Shown: positions 1-6,733, counted from the first letter of the stretch. The stretch is 7,123 nucleotides of DNA from SAR324 cluster bacterium (GCA_002401295.1 NVSR01000095.1:1-7123); one strand, 5' to 3'. A program made the numbers and translations. The notes: generated by a model from the letters alone, not told the origin.

Positions 1-2
1 CT

Positions 3-83
3 TTAGACGCCTTATCCCGAGGATCCTACACAGCTCTCTTACGTGAACATTTGCTCACTCGTGGCCAACGGATCCAGATCTAA
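3..83 (+). CDS. C-terminal end of an unrecognised plus-strand gene (partial)
   Basis: Frame 3 of the plus strand is open from the window edge to a TAA at 81-83, giving 26 residues that end in LREHLLTRGQRIQI. All other frames on both strands here contain stops. The composition (Leu/Arg/Ala-rich, amphipathic, with ordinary codons) looks like the tail of a real cytoplasmic protein, but the family cannot be named from so little. It runs toward the hybrid kinase gene, so the two are convergent with about 150 bp between them. Its stop codon lies at the edge of a 10-bp direct repeat that flanks a GC-rich palindromic unit. A 26-codon open stretch can arise by chance, so confidence is moderate. Confidence 0.45.
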   Translation, partial: LDALSRGSYTALLREHLLTRGQRIQI

Positions 84-134
84 AACTTCACAAACTAACG
101 GTAGCGCCGCCCTACGCGGTGGCCAAAACTTCAC
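82..134. repeat. 10-bp direct repeats flanking a 33-bp palindromic unit
   Basis: The sequence aaaacttcac occurs exactly at 82-91 and again at 125-134. The intervening 33 bp (92-124) contain the GC-rich palindromic unit. The layout is that of a short element with a target-site duplication, or of a 43-bp partial tandem duplication. The unit's own ends (aaactaac on the left, ggtggcc on the right) are not inverted copies of each other, so insertion of a defined element is an inference. Confidence 0.4.
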
Positions 135-235
135 CCGGAGAATCCAACTCAACGATAACAACGCCCAACGTAGCCCCAAAAGGATACCAATCAAACAGAG
201 GTCCTCCCTACTTGACTAAAATTGCGATAACATCA
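84..235. other. convergent intergenic gap
   Basis: This gap separates the end of the plus-strand partial gene from the end of the minus-strand hybrid kinase gene. It holds the GC-rich palindromic unit at 97-124 and no open frame with coding character. No stem followed by a T-run, which would mark a standard intrinsic terminator, is evident on either strand. The GC hairpin at 105-122 is the best candidate for stopping transcription from either side, but it lacks a U-tract. Confidence 0.5.
97..124 (+). repeat. GC-rich palindromic repeat, copy 1
   Basis: This 28-bp unit shares an exact 20-nt core (97-116) with 5858-5877. Over the whole unit it differs at only two positions: C for T at 117 and T for C at 120. 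Its hairpin stem is gccgcc (106-111) against ggtggc (118-123), around a 6-nt loop. In the other copies the right half is ggcggc, so the change at 120 turns a G-C pair into a G-U wobble and keeps the plus-strand stem. It resembles REP-like extragenic palindromes. The homology stops at the end of the unit: the 85 or so bp that follow it in the 5858 and 7123 copies are absent here. Confidence 0.7.
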
Positions 236-2512
236 TCAAAACAAAAAACATTCTTCAATCAAATGCGGCAGAGTTTCCAGACCTATAGGTTTCATTAAAT
301 ACTTACGAATCCCAATCTTCCGAGCTTCTTCTGCAGTGAATGTGTCGCTATATCCTGTAGTGAGAATAATCGGCAGCTCTGGACGCATCAGCAATAGCTC
401 CCGACTCAATTGTTTTCCCGTCATACCGGGCATGGCCTGATCGGTGATTACCAAATCAAACCGGAATGAACTCTTTTTAAACAAAGTCAAGGCCGCTAAC
501 CCGTTATCACAAAGAGTGACCCTATATCCCTGCTCTTGCAAAAATTCTTGGTATCCTTCCGCGATCATCGGTTCATCTTCTACGATCAGGATATGCTCTG
601 TTCCCTGCCTTGCTACAGGAGAGTGCTTTGATTCTTCAATATTTTCTCCTTCTATGAGGGGGAAACTGATCGAAAATAGAGTTCCTTTTCCTAATTTACT
701 GACTACCCCGATGTCACCTCTCAAGTCTTCCACAATACTATGAACCAACGAAAGGCCCAGTCCTGTCCCCTTACCGACTTCCTTAGTCGTAAAGAAGGGA
801 TCAAAGATCTTTTCCTGATCCTCCAAAGAGATCCCGCAGCCCGTATCCTTAACAGTCAGTTTTAAACACTGCCATTTTTGGCCTTTGCTTGAAGGAAGAG
901 TCTGTTTTGATTTTTTTAAATTTATCTCTACCAGCCCACCTTCTGCTTCCATAGCATGCGTTGCATTGGTGCATAGATTTATGATTAATTGATGAAGTTG
1001 CGTCGGATTTGCAAGCACAAAACCAGAGTCTTGTTCAATCTCCTGACGGATTTCAATATTGGCGGGGATGGTTGCTCTGAGCATATCCAATGCCTCAGTG
1101 ATAATCAAAGAAAGGTTAGTAGGAGAGCGATTGATAGTCTCCTTACGACTAAAAATGAGAATTTGTTGCACCAGTTTGCTGGCTCTCTCCCCGGATGCAT
1201 ATATTTGCTCAAGATAGTGCTTTTCCTTATCATCTCTGGGACCTTTTTTCTGGAGCAATGCTGTGAAGCCTAAGATTGCTCCAAGTATATTATTAAAATC
1301 ATGGGCGATTCCACCTGCCAAGGTGCCTAAAGATTCCAGTTTCTGAGAGCGGTAACGTTGATCTTCCATCTCACGACGTTCTTTTTCCAATTGCTTACGC
1401 TCCGTAATGTCTTCCACAACCCCCAAGTAACCGGTCATCTTTTGCCCATTCCATAAGGGTACGGCCTTGGCAGTAACCCAGAGGATCCTGCCATCTTTAT
1501 GCCGATAATGAATTATTCCTTCATAATTCCCTTGATTTTTGACGGAATGCTCCCATTCCAAGAAAACACGTTCAAAATCATCTGGATGGATAGTTTTTTT
1601 CCACCCCTCTCCTAAAGATTCCTGATAGCTCAAGTTAGTCATTTTTTGCCAGGCGGGGTTGGTGTAGACACATTCTCCCCTTATATTGGTCAGGAAAATA
1701 CCAAGGGGTAAAGCCTCTGTCATGGTTCGGAACTTAATTTCGCTTGCTTGGAGTTTTTCCTCAGCCTGCTTGCGTTCGGTGATATCCTGGGCTACACAAA
1801 CCACTGCCTGCAGCTTTCCCCTTTGATCTCTCATTACGGAGCCTGAAAAGAATACGGGCACAATGTTTCCGTCTTTGGTTAAATAATTCTTTTCAATCCC
1901 TTTGATGAAATCTCTCTGATTTAAGTCCTTCACTCCCTTACCTGGGAACAGCCTTTCGTCTTCGATGACCATTGATATCAGCTGTCCGATTAGCTCATTT
2001 TCACCATAGCCCAAAAGATTTAGTGTTGCCTGATTCACTGTACGGATAGTGGCATCAGGGTTGATCACAATGAGACTGTTGATCATAGAGCTGAGAATAT
2101 TATCCAGGTAACTACGAGAAAGCATTGCACTTTGCTGCGCCTGCTTTAAGGCAATACCTTGCTTCACAGCCCCTTGTAATTCAAATATATTAAAGGGTTT
2201 TCTGATAAAAAGATGAATACCTAACTCATAACATTGCTGTACATCGTCATCATCTCCATGCCCGGTGAGTACAATCACCAGATAGGGATCTTCAGGAGAC
2301 AGCTTGAGCTGTTGCAAGACTTCAAGGCCATCCATCAAGGGCATACGTAAATCCAAAAGTACCACCAGAGGAGAACATTCATGGAATCGCTCCAGTCCTT
2401 CTTTACCATTTTCAGCAAATTGCAATTCGTAGGGTTCATATTTGAGAGCATCCCCGATTGATTCTCGAATATCCGGCTCATCATCAATGATCAAAACAGT
2501 GGGCTCACTCAT
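236..2512 (-). CDS. soluble hybrid histidine kinase, REC-PAS-PAS-HisKA-HATPase-REC
   Basis: This 758-residue cytoplasmic phosphorelay protein has no membrane segment. The N-terminal receiver (about 4-122) has the acid pair D10-D11, phospho-acceptor D54, T83 and K105. PAS1 spans about 134-248 and PAS2 about 258-373; both end in DITERK. The DHp helix has phospho-histidine H404 in GGIAHDFNNIL. The ATPase domain shows an N-box with N516, a G1 box DTGCG at 556-560 and a G2 box GKGTGLGL at 580-587. The C-terminal receiver (about 639-755) has E645-D646, D691, T719 and K741. All key residues are present, so both receivers and the kinase should be active. The ATG overlaps the upstream kinase's stop by 4 bp (ATGA), with GAGAAG upstream, indicating translational coupling. 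The N-terminal receiver may take phosphate from that kinase (inference). It has no DNA-binding or enzymatic output domain, so an HPt or regulator elsewhere is expected. Confidence 0.93.
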   Translation of the reverse strand: MSEPTVLIIDDEPDIRESIGDALKYEPYELQFAENGKEGLERFHECSPLVVLLDLRMPLMDGLEVLQQLKLSPEDPYLVIVLTGHGDDDDVQQCYELGIHLFIRKPFNIFELQGAVKQGIALKQAQQSAMLSRSYLDNILSSMINSLIVINPDATIRTVNQATLNLLGYGENELIGQLISMVIEDERLFPGKGVKDLNQRDFIKGIEKNYLTKDGNIVPVFFSGSVMRDQRGKLQAVVCVAQDITERKQAEEKLQASEIKFRTMTEALPLGIFLTNIRGECVYTNPAWQKMTNLSYQESLGEGWKKTIHPDDFERVFLEWEHSVKNQGNYEGIIHYRHKDGRILWVTAKAVPLWNGQKMTGYLGVVEDITERKQLEKERREMEDQRYRSQKLESLGTLAGGIAHDFNNILGAILGFTALLQKKGPRDDKEKHYLEQIYASGERASKLVQQILIFSRKETINRSPTNLSLIITEALDMLRATIPANIEIRQEIEQDSGFVLANPTQLHQLIINLCTNATHAMEAEGGLVEINLKKSKQTLPSSKGQKWQCLKLTVKDTGCGISLEDQEKIFDPFFTTKEVGKGTGLGLSLVHSIVEDLRGDIGVVSKLGKGTLFSISFPLIEGENIEESKHSPVARQGTEHILIVEDEPMIAEGYQEFLQEQGYRVTLCDNGLAALTLFKKSSFRFDLVITDQAMPGMTGKQLSRELLLMRPELPIILTTGYSDTFTAEEARKIGIRKYLMKPIGLETLPHLIEECFLF

Positions 2513-4731
2513 AACATCTTCTCAATAGGTAAAGTTATGATAAAGGTAGCCCCCTGATCAGGTTGTGAATGGCAGATCATCTCTCCATGATGGGCTTGGA
2601 TAATTCCATAGGAAATAGAGAGCCCCAGACCTGTCCCTTTCCCTTCTTGTTTCGTTGTATAGAAGGGATCGAAAATACGCTCCAAGAATTTTGAGGGAAC
2701 TCCGGGTCCACTATCAGAGAATTGGATTTCAACCTTTTGCTGTTCAGGAAGACGCACCGCTTTGATGGAAATGTGGCCTCCATTTTGAATTTCCAGCACC
2801 TCAATGGCATTTTGAATCAGGTTGATAAAGACTTGTTCCAACTGGAAAGGGTTGCCCCTGAGAGGGGGGCATTCCCTCTCCAAATCCTGATGAAATTGAA
2901 TATTTTGGAGCCGCATCCGTTCGGAAAGCAGCAGCAGGGTGTTTTCCAGGACATCACTCAAATTAACTCGGACAAATTCCATTTCTTGATCACGTCCTAG
3001 AGTGCGTAAATGCCTAATGATGGCTGAAATCCGTTTGATCCTTTCCTTAAAGGCTTTGAGAGTCGTGTGTACCTGTGGCAGGTCTGTTCTTCCCTTCTCA
3101 ATATCTAATTGAAGTATTTGTACCTTGGTACTAATGTAAGTCAGTGGTTGATTGATTTCATGGGCAATTCCTGTTGCTAACTCTCCTAATGAAGCTAGTT
3201 TTCCTGATTGAATCAATTGTGCCTGAGTAGATTTGAGTTTTGCATTCAATCGCTTCATCTCCTGGAACTCTTTCCGTTCCGTAATATCTTGGGCCACACA
3301 GACAATCCCCTCTAACTGTCCCTCGCTATCCCGCATCACGGAACCGGAAATGAGCATAGGAATATTGTCCCCCTTTTTGGTGCGATAGAGAACTTCTTGA
3401 TCACGGATAAAGCCCTTCTGTTCTAATATTTCAAGCCCTGTCCCCCGGAATATTTTTTGCTCTTCTTCCATAATGATAGTACTGATGTTTTGCCCTATTA
3501 ACTCTTCTTCTGAATATCCTAAGAGTGTGAGGACGGACTGATTCAATATCCGAATCGTGGCATCAGGGTTGATCACAATCAGGGTATCGATCATAGAAGC
3601 TAGCACTTTCTCGACATAGGCTTTTGAGACCGTAATGCGACTTAGATTTTCTGTCATTTGATTAAAGGTAGCAGCAAGAATTCCGATTTCATCTGTGCTA
3701 ATGATCTTTGCTCTAACATCTAAATTCCCCTTTCCAGCAATTTGCATCGTTTGAGACAGGTGCTCAATAGGGCGTGTGAGGGTTTTGCCCACGATATAAA
3801 AGACTCCTACCAGCAGGATACCTACGATACCAGAGAGGAATGCTATTTTTTGGGCGACCTGATAAATAGGGCTAAAAACGATCTGGAGAGGGGTTTTAAT
3901 GAATAATATCCAATGATGTCCTTGATAGTTCAGAAAACCTCTTTGATCCGCATAAGAAATGAACACGTCCTCTTGGGGATTTATCAGGGAAGGTAGTACC
4001 ATGCTACCAGATGTTTTTCTCTGCAAAATAGAGTTAATGCCATCAACATCAATCAAGGATTTGTGTAAAAAAATTTGTTGAGAGGAAGAGGTTGCGATAG
4101 TTTTCCACTTGCTATTCAGGAGATAGACCTGATGGATAGGGTCTATCTCATTGAAGAGTTGCCTCACTACAAACCAATTGAAATTGCCAATGACTACCCC
4201 AAGGATTGGACGATGAGGTTGATTATTATCGTAAATAGGGGCGGCAAAAATAATCGAGGGAGTGGTTTTAGAAAAAAGGAGATCGGAAGTATAGATTTCT
4301 CCTCGCATTGCCGATTCATAAGCAACGCGACCGAAATGAAGCGTGTTAATATGGGATGCCAAATATTTTTTTTGAGTAGAGGTGACTATAACACCCTGGA
4401 TATCTACTAGAAAGAGGTGCCTCCAAGGACCTGTTAATAACAGGTGTTTCTGTAAACGCTTTTGATTTAAGTTGATCAGAGATTTTCCAGCCGAGGTCTT
4501 AGAAAATTCTTTGAGTACTATATCTTCTGCAATAACTTGGATATCCTGTCGAACTTTGTATAAAGTCCGGTCAATAGTCCTGATTACTTGTTCAGCCAAG
4601 GACTGCTGGTTTGTTCGAATAGAATCTTCAATCACATTACGGGTCAGTTGATAGACTCCGAACCCTAATAATGGGACACCAGTTAAGATGACAACCGTTA
4701 TAGAAAGAATAAGTTTACTGGATAGATTCAT
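2509..4731 (-). CDS. membrane sensor histidine kinase, dCache-HAMP-PAS-HisKA-HATPase
   Basis: This 740-residue inner-membrane receptor kinase has TM1 at about 8-28, a periplasmic region at about 33-290 with the look of a double Cache domain, TM2 at about 295-317, HAMP at about 317-369 (starting TLTRPIEHL), and PAS at about 371-487 ending DITERK. A short coiled linker leads to the DHp domain with H524 in ATGIAHEINQPL, the NtrB/DctB-like version of the box. The ATPase domain has N-box N641, a G1 box DSGPG at 673-677 and a G2 box GKGTGLGL at 697-704. It has no receiver domain, so phosphate must go to a separate protein; the hybrid kinase encoded immediately downstream is the obvious candidate (inference). 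The start is supported by GGAG about 6 nt before the ATG. The gene starts 21 bp after the binding-protein gene and ends overlapping the hybrid kinase by 4 bp. Its PAS is a close paralogue of the hybrid kinase's PAS1. The ligand is unknown. Confidence 0.92.
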   Translation of the reverse strand: MNLSSKLILSITVVILTGVPLLGFGVYQLTRNVIEDSIRTNQQSLAEQVIRTIDRTLYKVRQDIQVIAEDIVLKEFSKTSAGKSLINLNQKRLQKHLLLTGPWRHLFLVDIQGVIVTSTQKKYLASHINTLHFGRVAYESAMRGEIYTSDLLFSKTTPSIIFAAPIYDNNQPHRPILGVVIGNFNWFVVRQLFNEIDPIHQVYLLNSKWKTIATSSSQQIFLHKSLIDVDGINSILQRKTSGSMVLPSLINPQEDVFISYADQRGFLNYQGHHWILFIKTPLQIVFSPIYQVAQKIAFLSGIVGILLVGVFYIVGKTLTRPIEHLSQTMQIAGKGNLDVRAKIISTDEIGILAATFNQMTENLSRITVSKAYVEKVLASMIDTLIVINPDATIRILNQSVLTLLGYSEEELIGQNISTIIMEEEQKIFRGTGLEILEQKGFIRDQEVLYRTKKGDNIPMLISGSVMRDSEGQLEGIVCVAQDITERKEFQEMKRLNAKLKSTQAQLIQSGKLASLGELATGIAHEINQPLTYISTKVQILQLDIEKGRTDLPQVHTTLKAFKERIKRISAIIRHLRTLGRDQEMEFVRVNLSDVLENTLLLLSERMRLQNIQFHQDLERECPPLRGNPFQLEQVFINLIQNAIEVLEIQNGGHISIKAVRLPEQQKVEIQFSDSGPGVPSKFLERIFDPFYTTKQEGKGTGLGLSISYGIIQAHHGEMICHSQPDQGATFIITLPIEKML

Positions 4732-4752
4732 GATGGCTCCACAGAAGGAAGG

Positions 4753-5781
4753 CTACTTTTTTTTCAGATTCCATTTCAATGCTTGAATAAATCGGTCATC
4801 CAGGAGTGTAGTGCTGTCCAGCTCTTCTACGGTCATTTTTTTCTTGATCATAAAGTCATTGATCTTACGAGCTGCACCATGCAATGACTCAAATCCGGCA
4901 GCGTAGGTGAAGGCTGTTAGATTGCTCCTGAGATTCATTATGGGTTCTAATTGGACAAATTGCCGTGCCGCATCTGGAGATACTTTATAAGTTTTGGCAA
5001 TAATTTCAAAAGCATCTTTTGGATGTTCCATAATAAAGAGCATGGTTTTATGCCATACATTGATAAAGGCCTGTACATCATGGGGCCTTTGCTGAATAAA
5101 ACTCTGATGAAAAGCGGAGCCGTTAGGGACTAGGCCTGGAATCTCCGAAGTATCAAAAAGTTTTCGAGTATTGCCTTTTTTCAGGATCTCTTCAATGTGA
5201 GGAACCCAAGTAACAACTGCGTCTACTAAGCCTTTGGTCAGCGCTTCCGGGGCTTTTTCCCCCGAGATGTCTACTAGGATAACATCATTCAGCGTTAATC
5301 CATTTTTTTCCAATACAACATCTAATATATACTCCAAATAGTTGTTTTTATTAACCCCAATTCGTTTCCCTCTTAATTCATTGATCGTTTTCGTTTCTTC
5401 TCCCGCTAAAATAGCTTGAGAACCGGATGAAGTACCCTGGTAATTTACCAGCGTAAGATCCGCTCCTTTACTATTGAAATTGACCACATCAAATAATGAG
5501 AATCCATGGACATCTATTTTTCCTTTGACCATGTCATCAATTGATTTAAAATAATCCTCATAATTGATAAGTTTCACATTCAGCCCCGCTTCCTGAAACC
5601 ATCCCTTCTTTTCGGCAATATCAATCCAGTACATTCCTGGCCAATAGGCATGAGCTACTTTGATAGGCAATCCTGTTGTTTTCAGCCCCATTTCTGGTTT
5701 AGAGGGGAACTGCCACCAGAGTAATCCTACCAAAATAAGGGCTGCTATCACGGTGCTTGGGAATATCAATTTCTTAAACAT
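4753..5781 (-). CDS. NMT1/SsuA-like periplasmic substrate-binding protein
   Basis: This 342-residue protein belongs to the type II periplasmic binding fold of the NMT1/THI5/SsuA/TauA group. Residues 1-24 form a signal or signal-anchor (MFKKLIF followed by a hydrophobic stretch). The protein contains no cysteine, so it is not a lipoprotein; it is either secreted or tethered by an uncleaved N-terminal helix. Family marks are WIDIAEKKGWFQEAGLNV at 52-69, the segment with GKIDVHGFSLFDVV at 87-100, and ELRGKRIGVNKNNYLEYIL at 135-153, followed by the usual DAVVTWVPH at 187-195. Family members bind sulfonates, pyrimidines, nitrate-like or aromatic acids; the ligand cannot be read from sequence. No permease or ATPase gene is adjacent, and the next gene, 21 bp on, is a dCache kinase, so a sensory role is plausible (inference). 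AGAAGAGA at 5786-5793 supports the chosen ATG. Confidence 0.88.
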   Translation of the reverse strand: MFKKLIFPSTVIAALILVGLLWWQFPSKPEMGLKTTGLPIKVAHAYWPGMYWIDIAEKKGWFQEAGLNVKLINYEDYFKSIDDMVKGKIDVHGFSLFDVVNFNSKGADLTLVNYQGTSSGSQAILAGEETKTINELRGKRIGVNKNNYLEYILDVVLEKNGLTLNDVILVDISGEKAPEALTKGLVDAVVTWVPHIEEILKKGNTRKLFDTSEIPGLVPNGSAFHQSFIQQRPHDVQAFINVWHKTMLFIMEHPKDAFEIIAKTYKVSPDAARQFVQLEPIMNLRSNLTAFTYAAGFESLHGAARKINDFMIKKKMTVEELDSTTLLDDRFIQALKWNLKKK

Positions 5782-5857
5782 GGAGTCTCTTCTTTTAAAG
5801 ATGAAACAGACTTTGAATTAGTTTTAGGGAGCTAGAAAAAAATAGTCCCCACCGAAA
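5782..5857 (-). promoter_or_regulatory. leader and probable promoter region of the sensory operon
   Basis: These 76 bp lie between the first operon gene and the left inverted-repeat arm, so the operon's own promoter, if it has one, should lie here or within the arm. The ribosome binding site (AGAAGAGA on the minus strand) is clear. No convincing sigma70 hexamer pair stands out: TAAAAC- and TAATTC-like sequences occur around 5814-5828 without a good -35. There is no GG-N10-GC spacing for sigma54. On the minus strand a run of seven T lies at 5835-5842, about 24 nt after the GC hairpin of the arm, which is too far for a standard terminator. Confidence 0.25.
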
Positions 5858-5974
5858 AACGGTAGCGCCGCCCTACGTGGCGGCCTCGCAGGGATGTGAA
5901 AAATCATATAATTCAATTATTTAATGCATTGAGGTATTAACAGAAGGGGATAGTTTTTTTTCTTCCAAGTCCCT
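5858..5974 (+). repeat. left arm of long inverted repeat, with GC-rich palindromic repeat copy 2
   Basis: Positions 5862-5974 (113 nt) equal the reverse complement of 7012-7123, except for one extra T in the run at 5954-5961 (8 T here against 7 A at 7025-7031). The outer part (5858-5885) is the palindromic unit, with stem gccgcc (5867-5872) against ggcggc (5879-5884). Further in are a near-palindrome ATAATT-C-AATTAT (5908-5920) and the perfect palindrome AATGCATT (5923-5930). Homology ends abruptly after cttccaagtccct. The arm overlaps the 3' half of a 40-codon minus-strand ORF. Confidence 0.93.
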
Positions 5975-6043
5975 TAAGACAAAATACACGGGAAGATCAG
6001 GTGGTACGTTATACGTATATCTGGATATATCTATCTGAAGCAT
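5921..6043 (-). CDS. possible small ORF of 40 codons, unknown
   Basis: ATG at 6043-6041 to TAA at 5923-5921 gives 40 residues beginning MLQIDISRYTYNVPPDLPV and continuing through VLRDLEEKK. GAGAGAA lies about 11 nt upstream, longer than the ideal spacing. The first half reads like real protein sequence. The second half is encoded by the inverted-repeat arm. In the other arm the A-run is one base shorter, so the same DNA there would be read in another frame after DLEEK. The start codon lies in a 5-bp stem (6038-6042 with 6047-6051). No family is recognised. It may instead be the tail of the decayed HPt gene just upstream, since the codons before its in-frame TAA (KIIHSMRE) are in the same frame. 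A stretch of this length can be open by chance. Confidence 0.25.
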   Translation of the reverse strand: MLQIDISRYTYNVPPDLPVYFVLRDLEEKKLSPSVNTSMH

Positions 6044-6297
6044 CGGTGCTTATTCTCTCATTGAATGGATAATCTTCAAAGGAAAAAATAAAAGGGAAGT
6101 GCATTAATTGATATAATTTTTGTCGAGGACAACTGGAGGGGAACATAGGCTTTGCGGTCAATACTTCAACTAGAGGTAAAGAGAATAGTTTCAGTCAACT
6201 CTTTAGGGTCTGAACTATTCCTGAGATTGACCAATATTGGCTCGATGGCGCTAAGCGTTTCTAAACTCTCACCCGTAAATTCAAGGAGAATTTCCTA
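6044..6297 (-). pseudogene. decayed HPt (CheA N-terminal-like) phosphotransfer domain
   Basis: On the minus strand after a TAG at 6297-6295, the frame reads EILLEFTGESLETLSAIEP and continues through ILVNLRNSSDPKELTETILFTSS to a TGA at 6168-6166. This matches the first helices of HPt/CheA P1 domains, where a pattern like EFLxESxExLxxLEPxLLxLE, a DPELLxxIF turn-helix, and then xxHSIKGxA are expected. The TGA falls exactly where the phospho-accepting His should be, and the frame continues afterwards as SIDRKAYVPLQLSS, resembling SIKGxAxFLxLSS. Near 6080 the likely reading shifts frame to KIIHSMRE. There is no start codon: a TAG stands where an ATG would fit. It lies about 50 nt downstream of the STAS gene in the same direction. 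The HPt resemblance was judged by eye from family knowledge; no alignment was run. Confidence 0.4.
6183..6220. other. 11-bp stem-loop with single bulge
   Basis: The left half gaatagtttcag (6183-6194) pairs with ctgaactattc (6210-6220) over 11 bp, with one bulged T and a 15-nt loop. No T-run follows on either strand, so it does not look like an intrinsic terminator. It lies inside the probable HPt remnant. Its function is unknown; it could be a protein- or recombinase-binding site, an RNA structure, or chance. Confidence 0.4.
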
Positions 6298-6349
6298 CTG
6301 TTCTTTAATAAATAAACCCCTAAAATAGTGGTAAATATTAATATTTTTT

Positions 6350-6706
6350 TTAATTAGAATGACTTATGTTTTTCAGATCAGAAAGAGCATGTTCTTCAGA
6401 TTCATGGATAGCAATAATTTTGTCGAGCCTCAAGGCTTTCAAAAGATTCAGACAATTTTCATTCAAACTACACAGAGCCAATCCTTCCTGCTTCCCTTCC
6501 AATCCCTGTAAGATCCTAGCTAATAGTCCGATTCCCCTAGAGTCAATCACCGAGACATTCATGCAGTTCAACAAGATTTTTTTGACTGTGTTCTGTTGAG
6601 TTAATAACTGCAGGTACTCTTGAACCTTATCAGCTCCGTTTAAAGCCAGGTTACCAATGATCGTAACAATACAGGTTTCATTTTCATACCGATGACTTAA
6701 TTTCAT
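6350..6706 (-). CDS. STAS-domain protein, anti-sigma-factor-antagonist type
   Basis: This 118-residue single-domain cytoplasmic protein has the length and pattern of the SpoIIAA/RsbV class. Strand 1 is CIVTIIGNL at 12-20, helix 1 covers about 23-37, and strand 3 is KKILLNCMNVSVID at 42-55. Next comes the switch loop with S56 in IDSRGIGLL, aligned with the phosphorylatable serine of SpoIIAA (DSSGLG there). Strand 4 is at 75-80, and the C-terminal helix ends with a polar tail. Known relatives bind an anti-sigma kinase or a PP2C partner and are switched by phosphorylation of this serine. No anti-sigma kinase or phosphatase gene is in the window. Ribosome site GAGAGA (6712-6717) stands 5 nt before the ATG. 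The gene is the only clearly intact one between the inverted-repeat arms. Its position upstream of, and on the same strand as, the sensory operon allows joint transcription, but 568 bp separate them. Confidence 0.85.
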   Translation of the reverse strand: MKLSHRYENETCIVTIIGNLALNGADKVQEYLQLLTQQNTVKKILLNCMNVSVIDSRGIGLLARILQGLEGKQEGLALCSLNENCLNLLKALRLDKIIAIHESEEHALSDLKNISHSN

Positions 6707-6733
6707 GCTTATCTCTCAAAATTCTATGACCTA

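Noticed and set aside
444..1273. Plus-strand ORFs of about 95-100 codons inside the hybrid kinase gene.
   Set aside because: They are antisense shadows of a strongly supported kinase gene; their products resemble no domain.
4075..4410. Plus-strand 111-codon ORF opposite the dCache domain.
   Set aside because: It is an antisense shadow of the sensor kinase, with no ribosome site or recognisable domain.
5830..5855. Sigma54 promoter for the operon, suggested by TGGGGA on the minus strand.
   Set aside because: No GC doublet occurs at the required 10-nt spacing from a GG; the nearest are 14 and 16 nt away.
5835..5885. Intrinsic terminator on the minus strand made of the arm's GC hairpin and the T-run at 5835-5842.
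   Set aside because: The T-run is about 24 nt beyond the hairpin and the nearer T-run is only five bases, so the geometry is poor. Some termination effect cannot be excluded.
6333..6352. AT palindrome plus T-run as a plus-strand terminator.
   Set aside because: The 14-bp palindrome is entirely A/T, so the hairpin is weak, and there is no plus-strand gene to terminate.
6366..6599. Plus-strand 77-codon ORF opposite the STAS gene.
   Set aside because: It is the antisense of a clear STAS domain, and its sequence has no protein-like features.
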